Positions 53,261 to 61,459 of a DNA stretch of 64,000 bases are shown one piece after another. Positions within the stretch are counted from its first letter, which is position 1. Each line of letters starts with the position of its first letter. Both the position numbers and the translations under genes were made by a program. Source of the DNA: Geobacter sp. FeAm09 (lineage in GTDB: Bacteria; Desulfobacterota; Desulfuromonadia; Geobacterales; Pseudopelobacteraceae); NCBI RefSeq assembly GCF_008330225.1, contig NZ_CP042466.1, forward strand, positions 878,501 through 942,500, given 5' to 3'. The notes beneath the pieces are model-generated. The model searched no databases. It worked only from the letters and a program-made list of their open reading frames with translations, and was not told the origin of the DNA.

Positions 53261-54502
53261 TCAGGAGAGGAGGTGCACGAAGAGGCCGCTGCGCAGCTTG
53301 GGCTCGAACCAGGTGGATTTGGGGGGCATGATGCGGTCCTGGTCGGCCAGCTCGATCAGTTCGCGGATCGACGTGGGAAAGAGGGAGAAGGCCACGGCAT
53401 GCTCGCCCGAATCCACCAGCTTCGCCAACTCCTCGTTCCCCCTGATGCCGCCCACGAAATGGATGCGTTTGTCGGTGCGGGGGTTGCCGATGCCCAGGAC
53501 CGGGTCCAGCAGGTGGTTCTGGAGGATCGATACGTCCAGGCGGCCGACCGTGTCCGACTCGTCCACGACGGCGTCGCGGGCATGGAGCTGGTACCAGTGC
53601 CCCTCCAGGTACATGCCGAACTGGTGCCGCTCGCACGGCACGACCGGGACCGGGGAGGGGAGGATGGTGAAGTCCCGCTCCACCCGGGCCATGAATTCGG
53701 CCGCGGTGCGGCCGTTCAGGTCCTTGACGGCCCGGTTGTAGGGCATGATGTTGAGCTGGGTCTCGGGGAAGATGACGGTCAGGAAGACGTTGTACTCCTC
53801 CCGGCCGGTGTGTCCCGGGTTCTTTTCCCGGCGCAGTTCGCGCACCCGGCCGGCGGCGGCGCTGCGGTGGTGGCCGTCGGCCACGTACAGGCGGGGGATG
53901 GCGGCGAACAGGCCGGTCAGCCGGCCGATGAGCGCCGGGTCGGCGACGATCCAGAGGGTATGGCTCACCCCGTCGTCGGTGGTGAAGTCGTATTCGGGAG
54001 GGGCGGCCGCGATCCCCGCGATGAGCGCCTCGATCTCCGCGCTGGAGCGGGAGAGGTAGAAGACCGGCTCGTCGTTGGCGTCCAGGCAGTCGATGTGCCT
54101 GACCCGGTCGTCCTCCTTGTCGGCCCTGGTGAGCTCGTGCTTCTTGATCACGCCGGACTGGTAGTCGTCCACGCTGGTGCAGGCCACCAGGCCGGTCTGG
54201 GTGATCTCTCCCATGCGCTGGCGGTAGACGTAGAAGCATTCCCGGTCGTCCTGGACCAGGACGCCGCGCCGGACGAAGTCGGCCAGGTTCTGCCTCCCCT
54301 GCGCATAGACCGGCTCGTCGTGGGGATCGGTGCCGGCGGCCAGGTCGATCTCCGGCCGGGAGATGTGGAGGAAGCTGTTGGGGTTGCCGGCCGCCATGCG
54401 CCGGGCCTCTTCCACGTTCATCACGTCGTAGGGGAGGGCCGCAACCTTGTCGGCCAGTTCTTTGGGAGGGCGCAGGGCCCGGAACGGTTTGATGAATGCC
54501 AT
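53261..54502 (-). CDS. DUF1015-family protein
   Basis: This 413-residue protein matches the DUF1015 family along its length: FIKPFRALRPPKELADKVAA, PYDVMNVEEARRMA, IDCLDANDEPVFYLS, YVADGHHRSAAAGRVR, and FPTSIRELIELADQ, then IMPPKSTWFEPK. The catalytic-looking DGHHR loop is conserved in the family, which is related to ParB/Srx-like nucleotidases, but the function is unproven. ATG 54502 fits the family start. It is followed by the Sir2 gene. Confidence 0.9.
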   Translation of the reverse strand: MAFIKPFRALRPPKELADKVAALPYDVMNVEEARRMAAGNPNSFLHISRPEIDLAAGTDPHDEPVYAQGRQNLADFVRRGVLVQDDRECFYVYRQRMGEITQTGLVACTSVDDYQSGVIKKHELTRADKEDDRVRHIDCLDANDEPVFYLSRSSAEIEALIAGIAAAPPEYDFTTDDGVSHTLWIVADPALIGRLTGLFAAIPRLYVADGHHRSAAAGRVRELRREKNPGHTGREEYNVFLTVIFPETQLNIMPYNRAVKDLNGRTAAEFMARVERDFTILPSPVPVVPCERHQFGMYLEGHWYQLHARDAVVDESDTVGRLDVSILQNHLLDPVLGIGNPRTDKRIHFVGGIRGNEELAKLVDSGEHAVAFSLFPTSIRELIELADQDRIMPPKSTWFEPKLRSGLFVHLLS

Positions 54503-54554
54503 GGTAAAACCTCGTGGTCGTATAACGTTATGCGCGCATAACCCCGGAGAAAGG

Positions 54555-54704
54555 CTGACACCTGCCACAGAGACACAGAGACGCAGAGGTACACAGAGAA
54601 AGGCAAAAAGTTTTATTGCGGTAAACCGTCATCAAGAGTCTTTGTTTATGCTTGCCTTGCTCCTGGTTTTCTCTGTGTCTCCGTGTCTCTGTGGCGGATG
54701 TCAG
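54555..54704. repeat. Dispersed palindromic repeat, copy 3
   Basis: Ends CTGACACCTGCC and GGCGGATGTCAG are inverted (11 of 12). Inside, CACAGAGACACAGAGACG and its inverse TGTCTCCGTGTCTCTGTG pair. The centre matches copy 4 in reverse orientation. Confidence 0.85.
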
Positions 54705-54728
54705 TCTTTCCGAATTATCGCTTGAGAA

Positions 54729-55593
54729 TCATTGGAAATACCTGCGCGCCCCGATGAAGCGCCGCTCGAAATAGCTCTCGTCCACCGCCGACACCTTGAT
54801 GTCCTCGCCGCGGCGGGGGGCGTGCACGAACTTGCCGCTCCCCACGTAGATGCCCACGTGGCTGATGCTGTCGGTGGAGGAGCCGAAAAAGAGCAGGTCC
54901 CCGTCCCGCAGGTCATCCTTGGCCACCTGGTCGCCGGCCTTGAACTGGTCCCGGGAGGTCCGGGGGATGCTGAGGCCGCACAGGTTGTAGACCGCCCGCA
55001 CGAAACCGCTGCAGTCCATGCCGTCCACCACGTTCTCCCCGCCCCAGCGGTAGGGGATGCCCACGAAGCGTTCGGCGGTGCGGGCGGCGATGGCGCCCAT
55101 GTCCCGGTCGCCCCGCGCCGGTTTCTGGCGCCCCCCCTCCGCGACCTTGCCGGTCCGGGCCGTGCCCTTGTCCCGCGCCGTTTTGGCGCCCGTGGTCGCA
55201 CGGGGGCGGTGATCTCTTCACCGGCCGGTTTCTGCCACTCCGGGTCCCGGGGGCGGGCAAAGACGATCTCGTTGGGGGGGCGATGTAGTAGCCGCCGATG
55301 AGCCGGTCCGCCACCAGCCGTTTCGCCGCGGCGCGGGCCTTGTCCCTGGTGGCGAAATCGCCGAAGCGCACGGCGTAGATGCCGTTGTCCTTGCGGAAGT
55401 AAAACGCCTCGATCCCCTTTTTCTGGAGGGTGTCGGTAAAGCGCTCCGCGTTTTTGACGTCGGCGAAGGCGCCCATCTGGATGGCGTACCCCAGGCGGTT
55501 GAGCCCCGCTGGGGCGGCGTGCCCGCAACCCGGGCTGGAAAGGAGGAAGATGGCGAACAGGACGGCGATGGCTGGTTTGCAGGTAGAGAACAT
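54729..55593 (-). CDS. Lipoprotein with SPOR and NlpC/P60 domains, frame broken twice
   Basis: This is probably a peptidoglycan hydrolase of about 288 residues. The N-terminal frame has a signal peptide with lipobox (SSPGC) and a SPOR domain (YAIQMGAFADVKNAERFTDT to GGYYIAPP), which binds denuded glycan strands. A second frame gives NEIVFARPRDPEWQKPAGEE. The third gives the NlpC/P60 domain: GMDCSGFVRAVY with the catalytic Cys, and HVGIYVGSGKFVH with the His. The three frames join if one C is added to the C7 run near 55275 and one to the C5 run near 55205. Sequence error is likely. Confidence 0.85.
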
Positions 55594-55902
55594 GGCTCGA
55601 AGACGGTCTTTTTGTTTGTGACGTGATGAAAAGGGTTGAATGGCACCAGTATCCATAATTGGCCGCCGGGAGTAAAGAACTTTTTGTCCCGGCGGCGTCG
55701 CGGCGCCGCTTTGCCGCGGACGGCCCGGGGAGCGGCCCCCCGGTGAACGGCCGCGTGTCGCCGGCGGCGCAGCTCTGCGGCAACGGTTCTTCCCGAAGCC
55801 GAAAAATAAATCATTTGCGTAAACGCTGTTTTAGGGGTAATATAACAAAAGGAAATTATTGTGTAATATGGCTAATGCGCCCTTGTGGAGAAGGGGGATA
55901 TC
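55594..55902. other. Divergent intergenic region
   Basis: About 310 bases between the leftward NlpC/P60 gene and the rightward FlaG-like gene. It ends in an AT-rich segment (55800-55870) that should carry the rightward promoter. No gene is supported. Confidence 0.5.
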
Positions 55903-56289
55903 ATGACGACAGACCCGGTAACGCTGGGCGGGGCGGTGACGGTGGCCGATACGGCCATGGTCGTCGGTTCGGCCTCGGGCGGGGGCGATGCCGCCGCCAC
56001 GGCTGGGGAAAGCCGCACGGCCGGTACGGAGGCGAAGGGCTCGACCGCCACGCTGGTCGGCGATACGGTGACCCTCCAGGGCAAGACCCGAAAAGACACG
56101 ACCAACGACGGCGCCAAGGAGATCGGCCGGATCGGCGCGGTGGTGTTCTCCTACAACGACAAGGGAGACCTGCGCATCCGGTTCATGGACAGCGCCAACG
56201 CGCTGGTGTACCAGACGCCGCCGGTCATGCTGGCCCGCATGGCGGACATCATGATGCGTCCCGATTCCTCGGTGAGCGCCCGGGTGTAG
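55903..56289 (+). CDS. Small protein with FlaG-like C-terminal domain (tentative)
   Basis: This 128-residue protein has a low-complexity Gly/Ala/Thr N-terminal half and a C-terminal segment VVFSYNDKGDLRIRFMDSAN, ALVYQTPP, MLARMADIM. The pattern of a strand pair, a Gly turn and a final PP-helix resembles FlaG-type flagellar proteins. The match is weak and there are no flagellar genes near. GAGAAGGGGG precedes ATG 55903. A bidirectional terminator follows. Confidence 0.5.
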   Translation: MTTDPVTLGGAVTVADTAMVVGSASGGGDAAATAGESRTAGTEAKGSTATLVGDTVTLQGKTRKDTTNDGAKEIGRIGAVVFSYNDKGDLRIRFMDSANALVYQTPPVMLARMADIMMRPDSSVSARV

Positions 56290-56321
56290 CACGCGGCCCC
56301 CATACCACCACCCGCAGGAAG

Positions 56322-56366
56322 AACAAAGCCGTTCTCCGGTTGCCCCGGAAGAACGGCTTTGTTTTG
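56322..56366. terminator. Bidirectional terminator between the FlaG-like gene and prfB
   Basis: A 14-bp stem (AACAAAGCCGTTCT / AGAACGGCTTTGTT) with T runs on both strands lies between convergent genes. Confidence 0.85.
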
Positions 56367-56385
56367 TCGGACCTCCCCGCCGTGG

Positions 56386-57505
56386 CTACTCCGCGTCGGC
56401 GGTCTGGCGGCGCACCCCCATGAGGTAGGCCACCACGAAATCCTCCAGGGCCCCGTCCAGCACCGCGTCCGGGTTGCCCGATTCCACCCCGGTCCGCAGG
56501 TCCTTGACCATCTTGTAGGGGTGGAGCACGTAGGAGCGGATCTGGCTCCCCCAGCCGATCTCCTTCTTCTCCGCGGCGATCTCCGAGGCCTTGGCGGTGC
56601 GCTCCTCCACCTCCCGCTCGTAGAGCTTGGCCCGCAGCACCTTCATGGCCGTGGCCCGGTTGAGGATCTGGCTCCGCTCGCTCTGGCAGGCCACCACGAT
56701 GCCGGTGGGCAGGTGGGTGATGCGCACGGCCGAGTCGGTGGTGTTGACGTGCTGGCCGCCGGCGCCGCTGGAACGGTAGGTGTCCACCCGCAGGTCCGAA
56801 TCGGCGATCTTGATGCTGATGTCCTCCTCCTCGATCTCGGGAAAGGCGAATACCGAGGCAAAGGAGGTGTGGCGGCGGGCGTTGCTGTCGAAGGGGGAGA
56901 TGCGCACCAGGCGGTGGATGCCCGCCTCGGCCTTGAGATGGCCGTAGGCGTACTCGCCGGCGACGCTGAAGGTGGCCGACTTGATGCCCGCCTCGTCCCC
57001 GGCCTGGTAGTCGGTGATGGCGGTTTTCCACCCCTTCTTCTCGCAGTAGCGCAGGTACATGCGCAGCAGCATTTCGGCCCAGTCCTGGGATTCCGTCCCC
57101 CCTGCCCCCGGGTTGATGGAGATGAAGCAGGAGTTGCGGTCATGGGTGCCGGAGAGCATGCGCTGGAATTCCGCCGCCTCCACACCCTGTCGGAGGCGCT
57201 CGTTCATCTCCCGCACCTCGGCCAGGGTCTCCTCGTCCTGGGCCTCTTCGCCCAACTCGATCATCACCCGCACGTCGTCCAGTTGCCGGACGAGGGTGTC
57301 CCAGCTCTGGAGGAGCTTTTCCAGGGCGGTGCGCTTGCGCAGGACCTCCTGGGACCTGTCCACGGCATCCCAGAATCCGGGTGCCGCGATCAGCGATTCG
57401 ATCTCCTGGAGCGCTTCCCGTTTGGCATCTATGTCAAAGAGACCCCCGAAGTTTGGCGATCCGTTCCTCAAAGTCCTGCATTCTTGCCACTTCTTCACGA
57501 AACAT
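56386..57505 (-). CDS. prfB: Peptide chain release factor 2, with programmed +1 frameshift
   Basis: This 372-residue factor terminates translation at UGA and UAA. The first 23 codons (Met-Phe-Arg-Glu-Glu-Val-Ala to Leu-Arg-Gly-Ser-Leu) are in one frame and end at an in-frame TGA at 57436-57434. The main frame continues at Asp-Ile-Asp-Ala-Lys-Arg-Glu. The catalytic GGQ is in SSGAGGQHVNTTDSA, and the codon-recognition SPF tripeptide is in VRISPFDSN. AAGGAG precedes ATG 57505. The frameshift site is the classical self-regulating one of the family, and is not an error. Confidence 0.96.
57430..57448 (-). promoter_or_regulatory. Programmed +1 frameshift site of prfB
   Basis: The minus strand reads GGGGG TCT CTT TGA C. 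A Shine-Dalgarno-like GGGGG lies 3 bases before the slippery CTT, and the stop TGA is followed by C, the poor termination context typical of prfB. Low RF2 makes the ribosome shift and so make more RF2. Confidence 0.93.
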
Positions 57506-57537
57506 GTTCTCGTACTCCTTGATGATTATTATAAGCA

Positions 57538-57686
57538 CACCTGCCACGGAGACACAGAGACACAGAGAAAACCAGGAGTAAGACAAGCAAAAAAACAACG
57601 ATTCCCGACGATGGTTTTACCCTGAAGACGCCTTTTGCTTTTCTCTGTGAACCTCTGTGTCTCCGTGTCTCTGTGGCAGATGTCAG
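57538..57686. repeat. Dispersed palindromic repeat, copy 4
   Basis: Ends ACACCTGCCACGGAGACA and GTGTCTCTGTGGCAGATGT are inverted. The stop codon of lnt (57683-57685) lies inside the right end. The centre corresponds to copy 3 in the opposite direction. Confidence 0.85.
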
Positions 57687-59253
57687 TCTTTCCGCTCTAA
57701 CCGCTTCTCTCGCCTGAACCGGGCGAACAGCACCACGCCCAAGGACAGGATAGCACAGAACCAGGCCGGCGCGTCGCCTATTTTCAGGTACAGGGAATCG
57801 CCGCTGCCCGGCTGGACCTCGCCGGTGCACACCGCTTCCTGGAAGATGCCGCTCATGGCGCTGATGTGGCCGTTCTGATCGACGATGGCGCTGATGCCGG
57901 TGTTGGCGGCCCGGACCAGCGGCGTGCGGGTCTCCACGGCGCGGAACACCGCGATGGAAAAGTGCTGGTAGGGGGCCGAGGAGCGGCCGTACCAGGCGTC
58001 GTTGGTGATGTTCACCAGGAGGCGGGCGCCGTTGTTCACGTACTCACGGGCCAGCTCGGGAAACACCCCCTCGTAGCAGACCAACAGGCCCGCCCGGCTC
58101 TTGCCCACGTCCAGCGGTGTAGCCCGCTCGCCGGGCGAGAAGTCGCCGATGCCCACCACCAGCTTGTTGACGAAGGGGAGCAGGCGTTTGAGCGGCACGT
58201 ATTCCCCGAAGGGCACCAGGTGCAGTTTGTCACCCCGGGCGCGGGTCTCGCCGCTGGGGGCGACGACAAAGGCGCTGTTGAGAAAGGTGCGGGTGCCGCC
58301 ACGCAGTTCGTGGGCCGGGCTGCCGAAGAGCACATAGGCGTTGATCTCCCGCGCCAGGGACCGGATGCGCTCCGCCTGGCGGAATTCGTCCTGGAAGAAG
58401 AACGGCGCGGCGCTCTCCGGCCAGACCACCAGATCGGCCCCGCCACGGGCGGCCTCGCGGGTGAGCCGTTCGTAGATATCCATGGTCCGCCCCTGAAAGG
58501 CCGGGCTCCACTTCACGTCCTGATCGATGTTCCCCTGGATCAGGGCCACCCTGAGGGGCGGGGCGGCGCTTTTGTCCAGCCCGTTCAGGCGGCTGAAGCC
58601 ATAGAAGAGGGTGGCGGCGAACAGGATCAGGAGCAGCAGGGCGCTCTTGGCGGGATAGGGGACGCTGGCCCCGGAAACCGCCCGCAGCACCCGGTACAGG
58701 ACCACGTTGGCCAGCACGATCAGCAGGGTGATGCCGTACACGCCGCTCAAGTCGGCAATCTGGATCAGCGGCAGGACGCGGTACTGGGAGTGCCCCAGCA
58801 TGGCCCAGGGAAAGCCGGTGAGCAGGAAGGAGCGGAGGAAGTCCAGGGCCACCCAGGCCACCGGCAGGGTGAAGACCGGCTTGATCCCCCCAGTTCCCCA
58901 TAGCGGGCGATCAGGGTGGCCAGTCCGTAAAACAGGGCCAGCCAGGCCGCCAGGGCGAGGTAGAGCGGGATGCTGACCGCCCAGGGGAGGTGGCCGAAGT
59001 GGGTGACGACGATATTGATCCAGTACAGGATGAGGACGTAGGCGGCCAGGCCGCAGGTAAGGCCCAGGCGGAAGGCTGTGCGCGGGGACGTCCCTTCCAG
59101 GGAGATCATGAGCGGTATCAGGGCGACCCAGGCCAGGAAGGAAAACCCGGCCGTGGGAAAGGAGAGGGCGATCAGGACGCCGGAGGCCAGGGCAAAGAGC
59201 CCGGGCCGGTCGAAGCACGCCGCCAGTCGGGTCCGCAGGGAGGAAGAGGTCAC
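57683..59253 (-). CDS. lnt: Apolipoprotein N-acyltransferase, frame broken in a G6 run
   Basis: This 523-residue inner-membrane enzyme N-acylates the lipid-modified Cys of lipoproteins. The N-terminal frame has membrane segments ([20 protein letters not shown], then [11 protein letters not shown]). The other frame continues with [30 protein letters not shown] and the nitrilase fold catalytic residues: Glu in [12 protein letters not shown], Lys in [12 protein letters not shown], and Cys in [14 protein letters not shown]. Adding one G to the run near 58891 joins Leu-Gly-Gly-Ile-Lys-Pro. The start GTG 59253 overlaps the corC stop by 4 bases. Confidence 0.93.
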
Positions 59254-60106
59254 TCGTCACCCTGCTCTCTGCCGTCTGCCGGGCTCAGACGTGCGATGCG
59301 GACCTGTTTCACCTTGCGCTCGTCGGCGTCCAGGATGGTCAGGTGCAGGCCGGCCCCCGCCATGGTGTCGCCGATGGCGGGGATCTTGCCGGTCAGGTGG
59401 AAGATCAGGCCTCCCACGGTGTCGAACTTGTCCCGTTCGATCGCCACGTCGAAGTGGTCCTCCAGGTCCTCCACCGGCATGCGGGCATCGGCGGTGATGG
59501 AACCGTCGCTATTGACGGCGAAGAGTTCATCTTCCCGGTCGTACTCGTCCTGGATGTCCCCCACGATCTGTTCCAGCAGGTCTTCGATGGTGATCAGCCC
59601 CGAGGTGCCGCCGTACTCGTCGATGACGATGGCCAGGTGGACCCGTTTGCGCCGGAACTCCTGGAGCAGTTGTTCCAGGTCCTTGGTTTCGGGGATGAAA
59701 TAGGGGGGCGGATGATGGTGCGCACCTGGAGCTGCTCCTGGCCGTTGCCCCAGAATTTGAGCAGGTCCTTGGCGTAGAGCAGACCGATGATGTTGTCGGT
59801 GGTGTTCTCGTACACCGGGATGCGGGAGTGGCCGCAGGCGATGATGGTTTCCAGCATCTCGGGGATGCCGGCCTCCACATTGACGCAGGCCATGTCGGTG
59901 CGGGGGACCATGATCTCGCGCACCACCGTGGTGCGCAGCGAGAAGATGGAGCGGATCATCTCGCTCTCCTCCTCGTTGACCAGCCCTTCCTCCTCGGTGG
60001 CCTCGATGAAGTCGTGGATCTCCTCTTCGGTGATCTTTTTGCGTCCGGTCACGAACCGGGTTACCAGGTCGATGAAACCGGACTTCTTACTGCCGCCTTC
60101 TTCCAC
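59250..60106 (-). CDS. corC: CorC/HlyC-type CBS-domain transporter-associated protein, frame broken in a C6 run
   Basis: This is a cytoplasmic protein of about 285 residues with two CBS domains and a C-terminal CorC/HlyC domain, linked to Mg2+/Co2+ transport or membrane stress. The first frame has [53 protein letters not shown] and ends near RTIIRPP. The second continues with [20 protein letters not shown], and the CorC domain ([19 protein letters not shown]). Adding one C near 59706 joins Pro-Pro-Tyr-Phe-Ile-Pro. GTG 60106 follows AAGGAGGGG. It overlaps lnt. Confidence 0.92.
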
Positions 60107-60293
60107 TTCTTTCCCCTCCTTCGGCAGGTTGGTGAAAAACAGCCATCTCGCCGCCTTCCTCGAAAACCCTTTCGTGCGGCGTAGCGCCCGGCCTTCGCAG
60201 CCAAAGCTGCTTCGGCGGAGTAGGCCTGCTACGCCTCCTCAGGGTTCTCTCCGGGTGAGACGATCTGACTATTTTTGACCAACCTTTGTATAG
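60107..60293. other. Intergenic region with hairpin
   Basis: CCTTCGCAGCCAAAGCTGCTTCGG (60193-60216) is an imperfect hairpin resembling dispersed GC-rich repeats. No gene is supported. Confidence 0.4.
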
Positions 60294-60923
60294 TTATCCG
60301 AGCAGTTTGAATAAAAATAACACAATCAGGGTGAGCCCCGCCCCGAGGCACGAGCCCGCCACCACCTCGCCCGTGGTGTGGATGCGCATGAACAGCCGGG
60401 AGTGGCTGACCATGAGCGCCAGGGCGATGGACAAGAGCGAGATCAGCGGGTCCCGGGAGTTGAGCGAGGCCGCCGTGGCGATGGAGAAGGCCACGGCGGC
60501 ATGGCCGCTGGGGGCGCCGCCGTGCAGGGGGGTCCCCTTGCCGATCAGCCCCTTGAGCATGATTACGACGATGATGACGATCAGGATCGAGACCATGGTC
60601 CCGATGTCCGAGGGTGCGCCGAACATGGCGAGAACCTCCCCGTATGGCGGCAGGATGTACTTGGCCAGGATCAGGTAGCCCATGATGGCGGCCCCGCAGG
60701 CGGCCACCAGGACCGCGCCGGCCGCCGTGTCCTTGGCTATCTTGGCCAGGTGGTTGTAGCCGGGGGACACCAGGTCCACCACCGCCTCCACCGCCGTGTT
60801 GATCAGTTCGGCGAAGAGCACGAACAGGATCGAGAGCGCCAGCAGGGCGAATTCCAGGGGGGTCACCCGCAGGAAGAGGGCCGCAAGGAGCACCACGCCG
60901 GCGGCGATGAAATGGTTGCGCAT
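60294..60923 (-). CDS. dgkA: Diacylglycerol/undecaprenol kinase fused to PAP2 phosphatase
   Basis: This membrane protein of at least 209 residues has a DgkA-type kinase part (FVLFAELINTAVEAVVDLV, a DgkA signature) with helices before and after, then a PAP2 phosphatase domain (GAPSGHAAVAF, and SHSRLFMRIHTTGEVVAG). The family's usual N-terminal helix (FIDSVNCAIEGIIHAARAEKH) is coded in the same frame upstream of ATG 60923, back to about 61001, but I find no ATG, GTG or TTG there. A non-standard start (GTA at 61001 is aligned where ATG would be expected) or a base error is likely. The protein probably phosphorylates or recycles lipid carriers. Confidence 0.88.
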   Translation of the reverse strand: MRNHFIAAGVVLLAALFLRVTPLEFALLALSILFVLFAELINTAVEAVVDLVSPGYNHLAKIAKDTAAGAVLVAACGAAIMGYLILAKYILPPYGEVLAMFGAPSDIGTMVSILIVIIVVIMLKGLIGKGTPLHGGAPSGHAAVAFSIATAASLNSRDPLISLLSIALALMVSHSRLFMRIHTTGEVVAGSCLGAGLTLIVLFLFKLLG

Positions 60924-60997
60924 GTGTTTTTCTGCGCGAGCCGCGTGGATGATCCCTTCGATGGCGCAGTTGACCGAATCGATGAACCGGTCGGGCT

Positions 60998-61459
60998 TTA
61001 CGGGTTCAGGAACCCTTCCTTCTTCAGAAGATTGAATAACTCCCTCTCCTTCTTTTCCATTCGCGCCGCTTCGGCCTCGCCGCTCCGTTCGTGGTCGTAG
61101 CCGCGCAGGTGCAGGATGCCGTGCAGCAGCAGGAAACAGAGCCGGTCGAAGGTCTCCATCCCTCCCTCGGCCGCCTCGCGGGCCGCGGTGTCCGCCGAGA
61201 TGACCACGTCCCCCAGGGCGTGGGGCGCGATGCCGGCGAATTCCCCCTCCTGGAGGGAGAAGGAAATGACGTTGGTGGGGCGGTCCTTGGCCAGGTACTC
61301 CCGGTTGATGACGCGGATGGCGCGGTCGCCGACGATGGAGACGGACAGCTCGGTCTCGTCAGGACATGCCAAGGCGCTTAAGATCCTCTCCGCCGCCTTT
61401 CTTAGGCGGGGCGCCATGATCCGGTGCCGTCTCTGGCGGTTGTTCAGCTGTATCTGCAC
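60998..61459 (-). CDS. ybeY: Endoribonuclease YbeY
   Basis: This 153-residue metal-dependent endoribonuclease takes part in 16S rRNA maturation and ribosome quality control. The zinc motif is HGILHLRGYDH. Other family features are IRVINREYLAKDRPTNVISF and SLQEGEFAG. The N-terminal Met-Gln-Ile-Gln-Leu-Asn-Asn-Arg-Gln-Arg-Arg matches the family start, so the gene begins 101 bases inside pgpH. It is the second gene of the cluster and is followed by dgkA. Confidence 0.94.
   Translation of the reverse strand: MQIQLNNRQRRHRIMAPRLRKAAERILSALACPDETELSVSIVGDRAIRVINREYLAKDRPTNVISFSLQEGEFAGIAPHALGDVVISADTAAREAAEGGMETFDRLCFLLLHGILHLRGYDHERSGEAEAARMEKKERELFNLLKKEGFLNP

Noticed and set aside
57434-57439. 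prfB as a pseudogene or sequencing error
   Set aside because: The CTT TGA C site with upstream GGGGG is the classical programmed frameshift of this gene.
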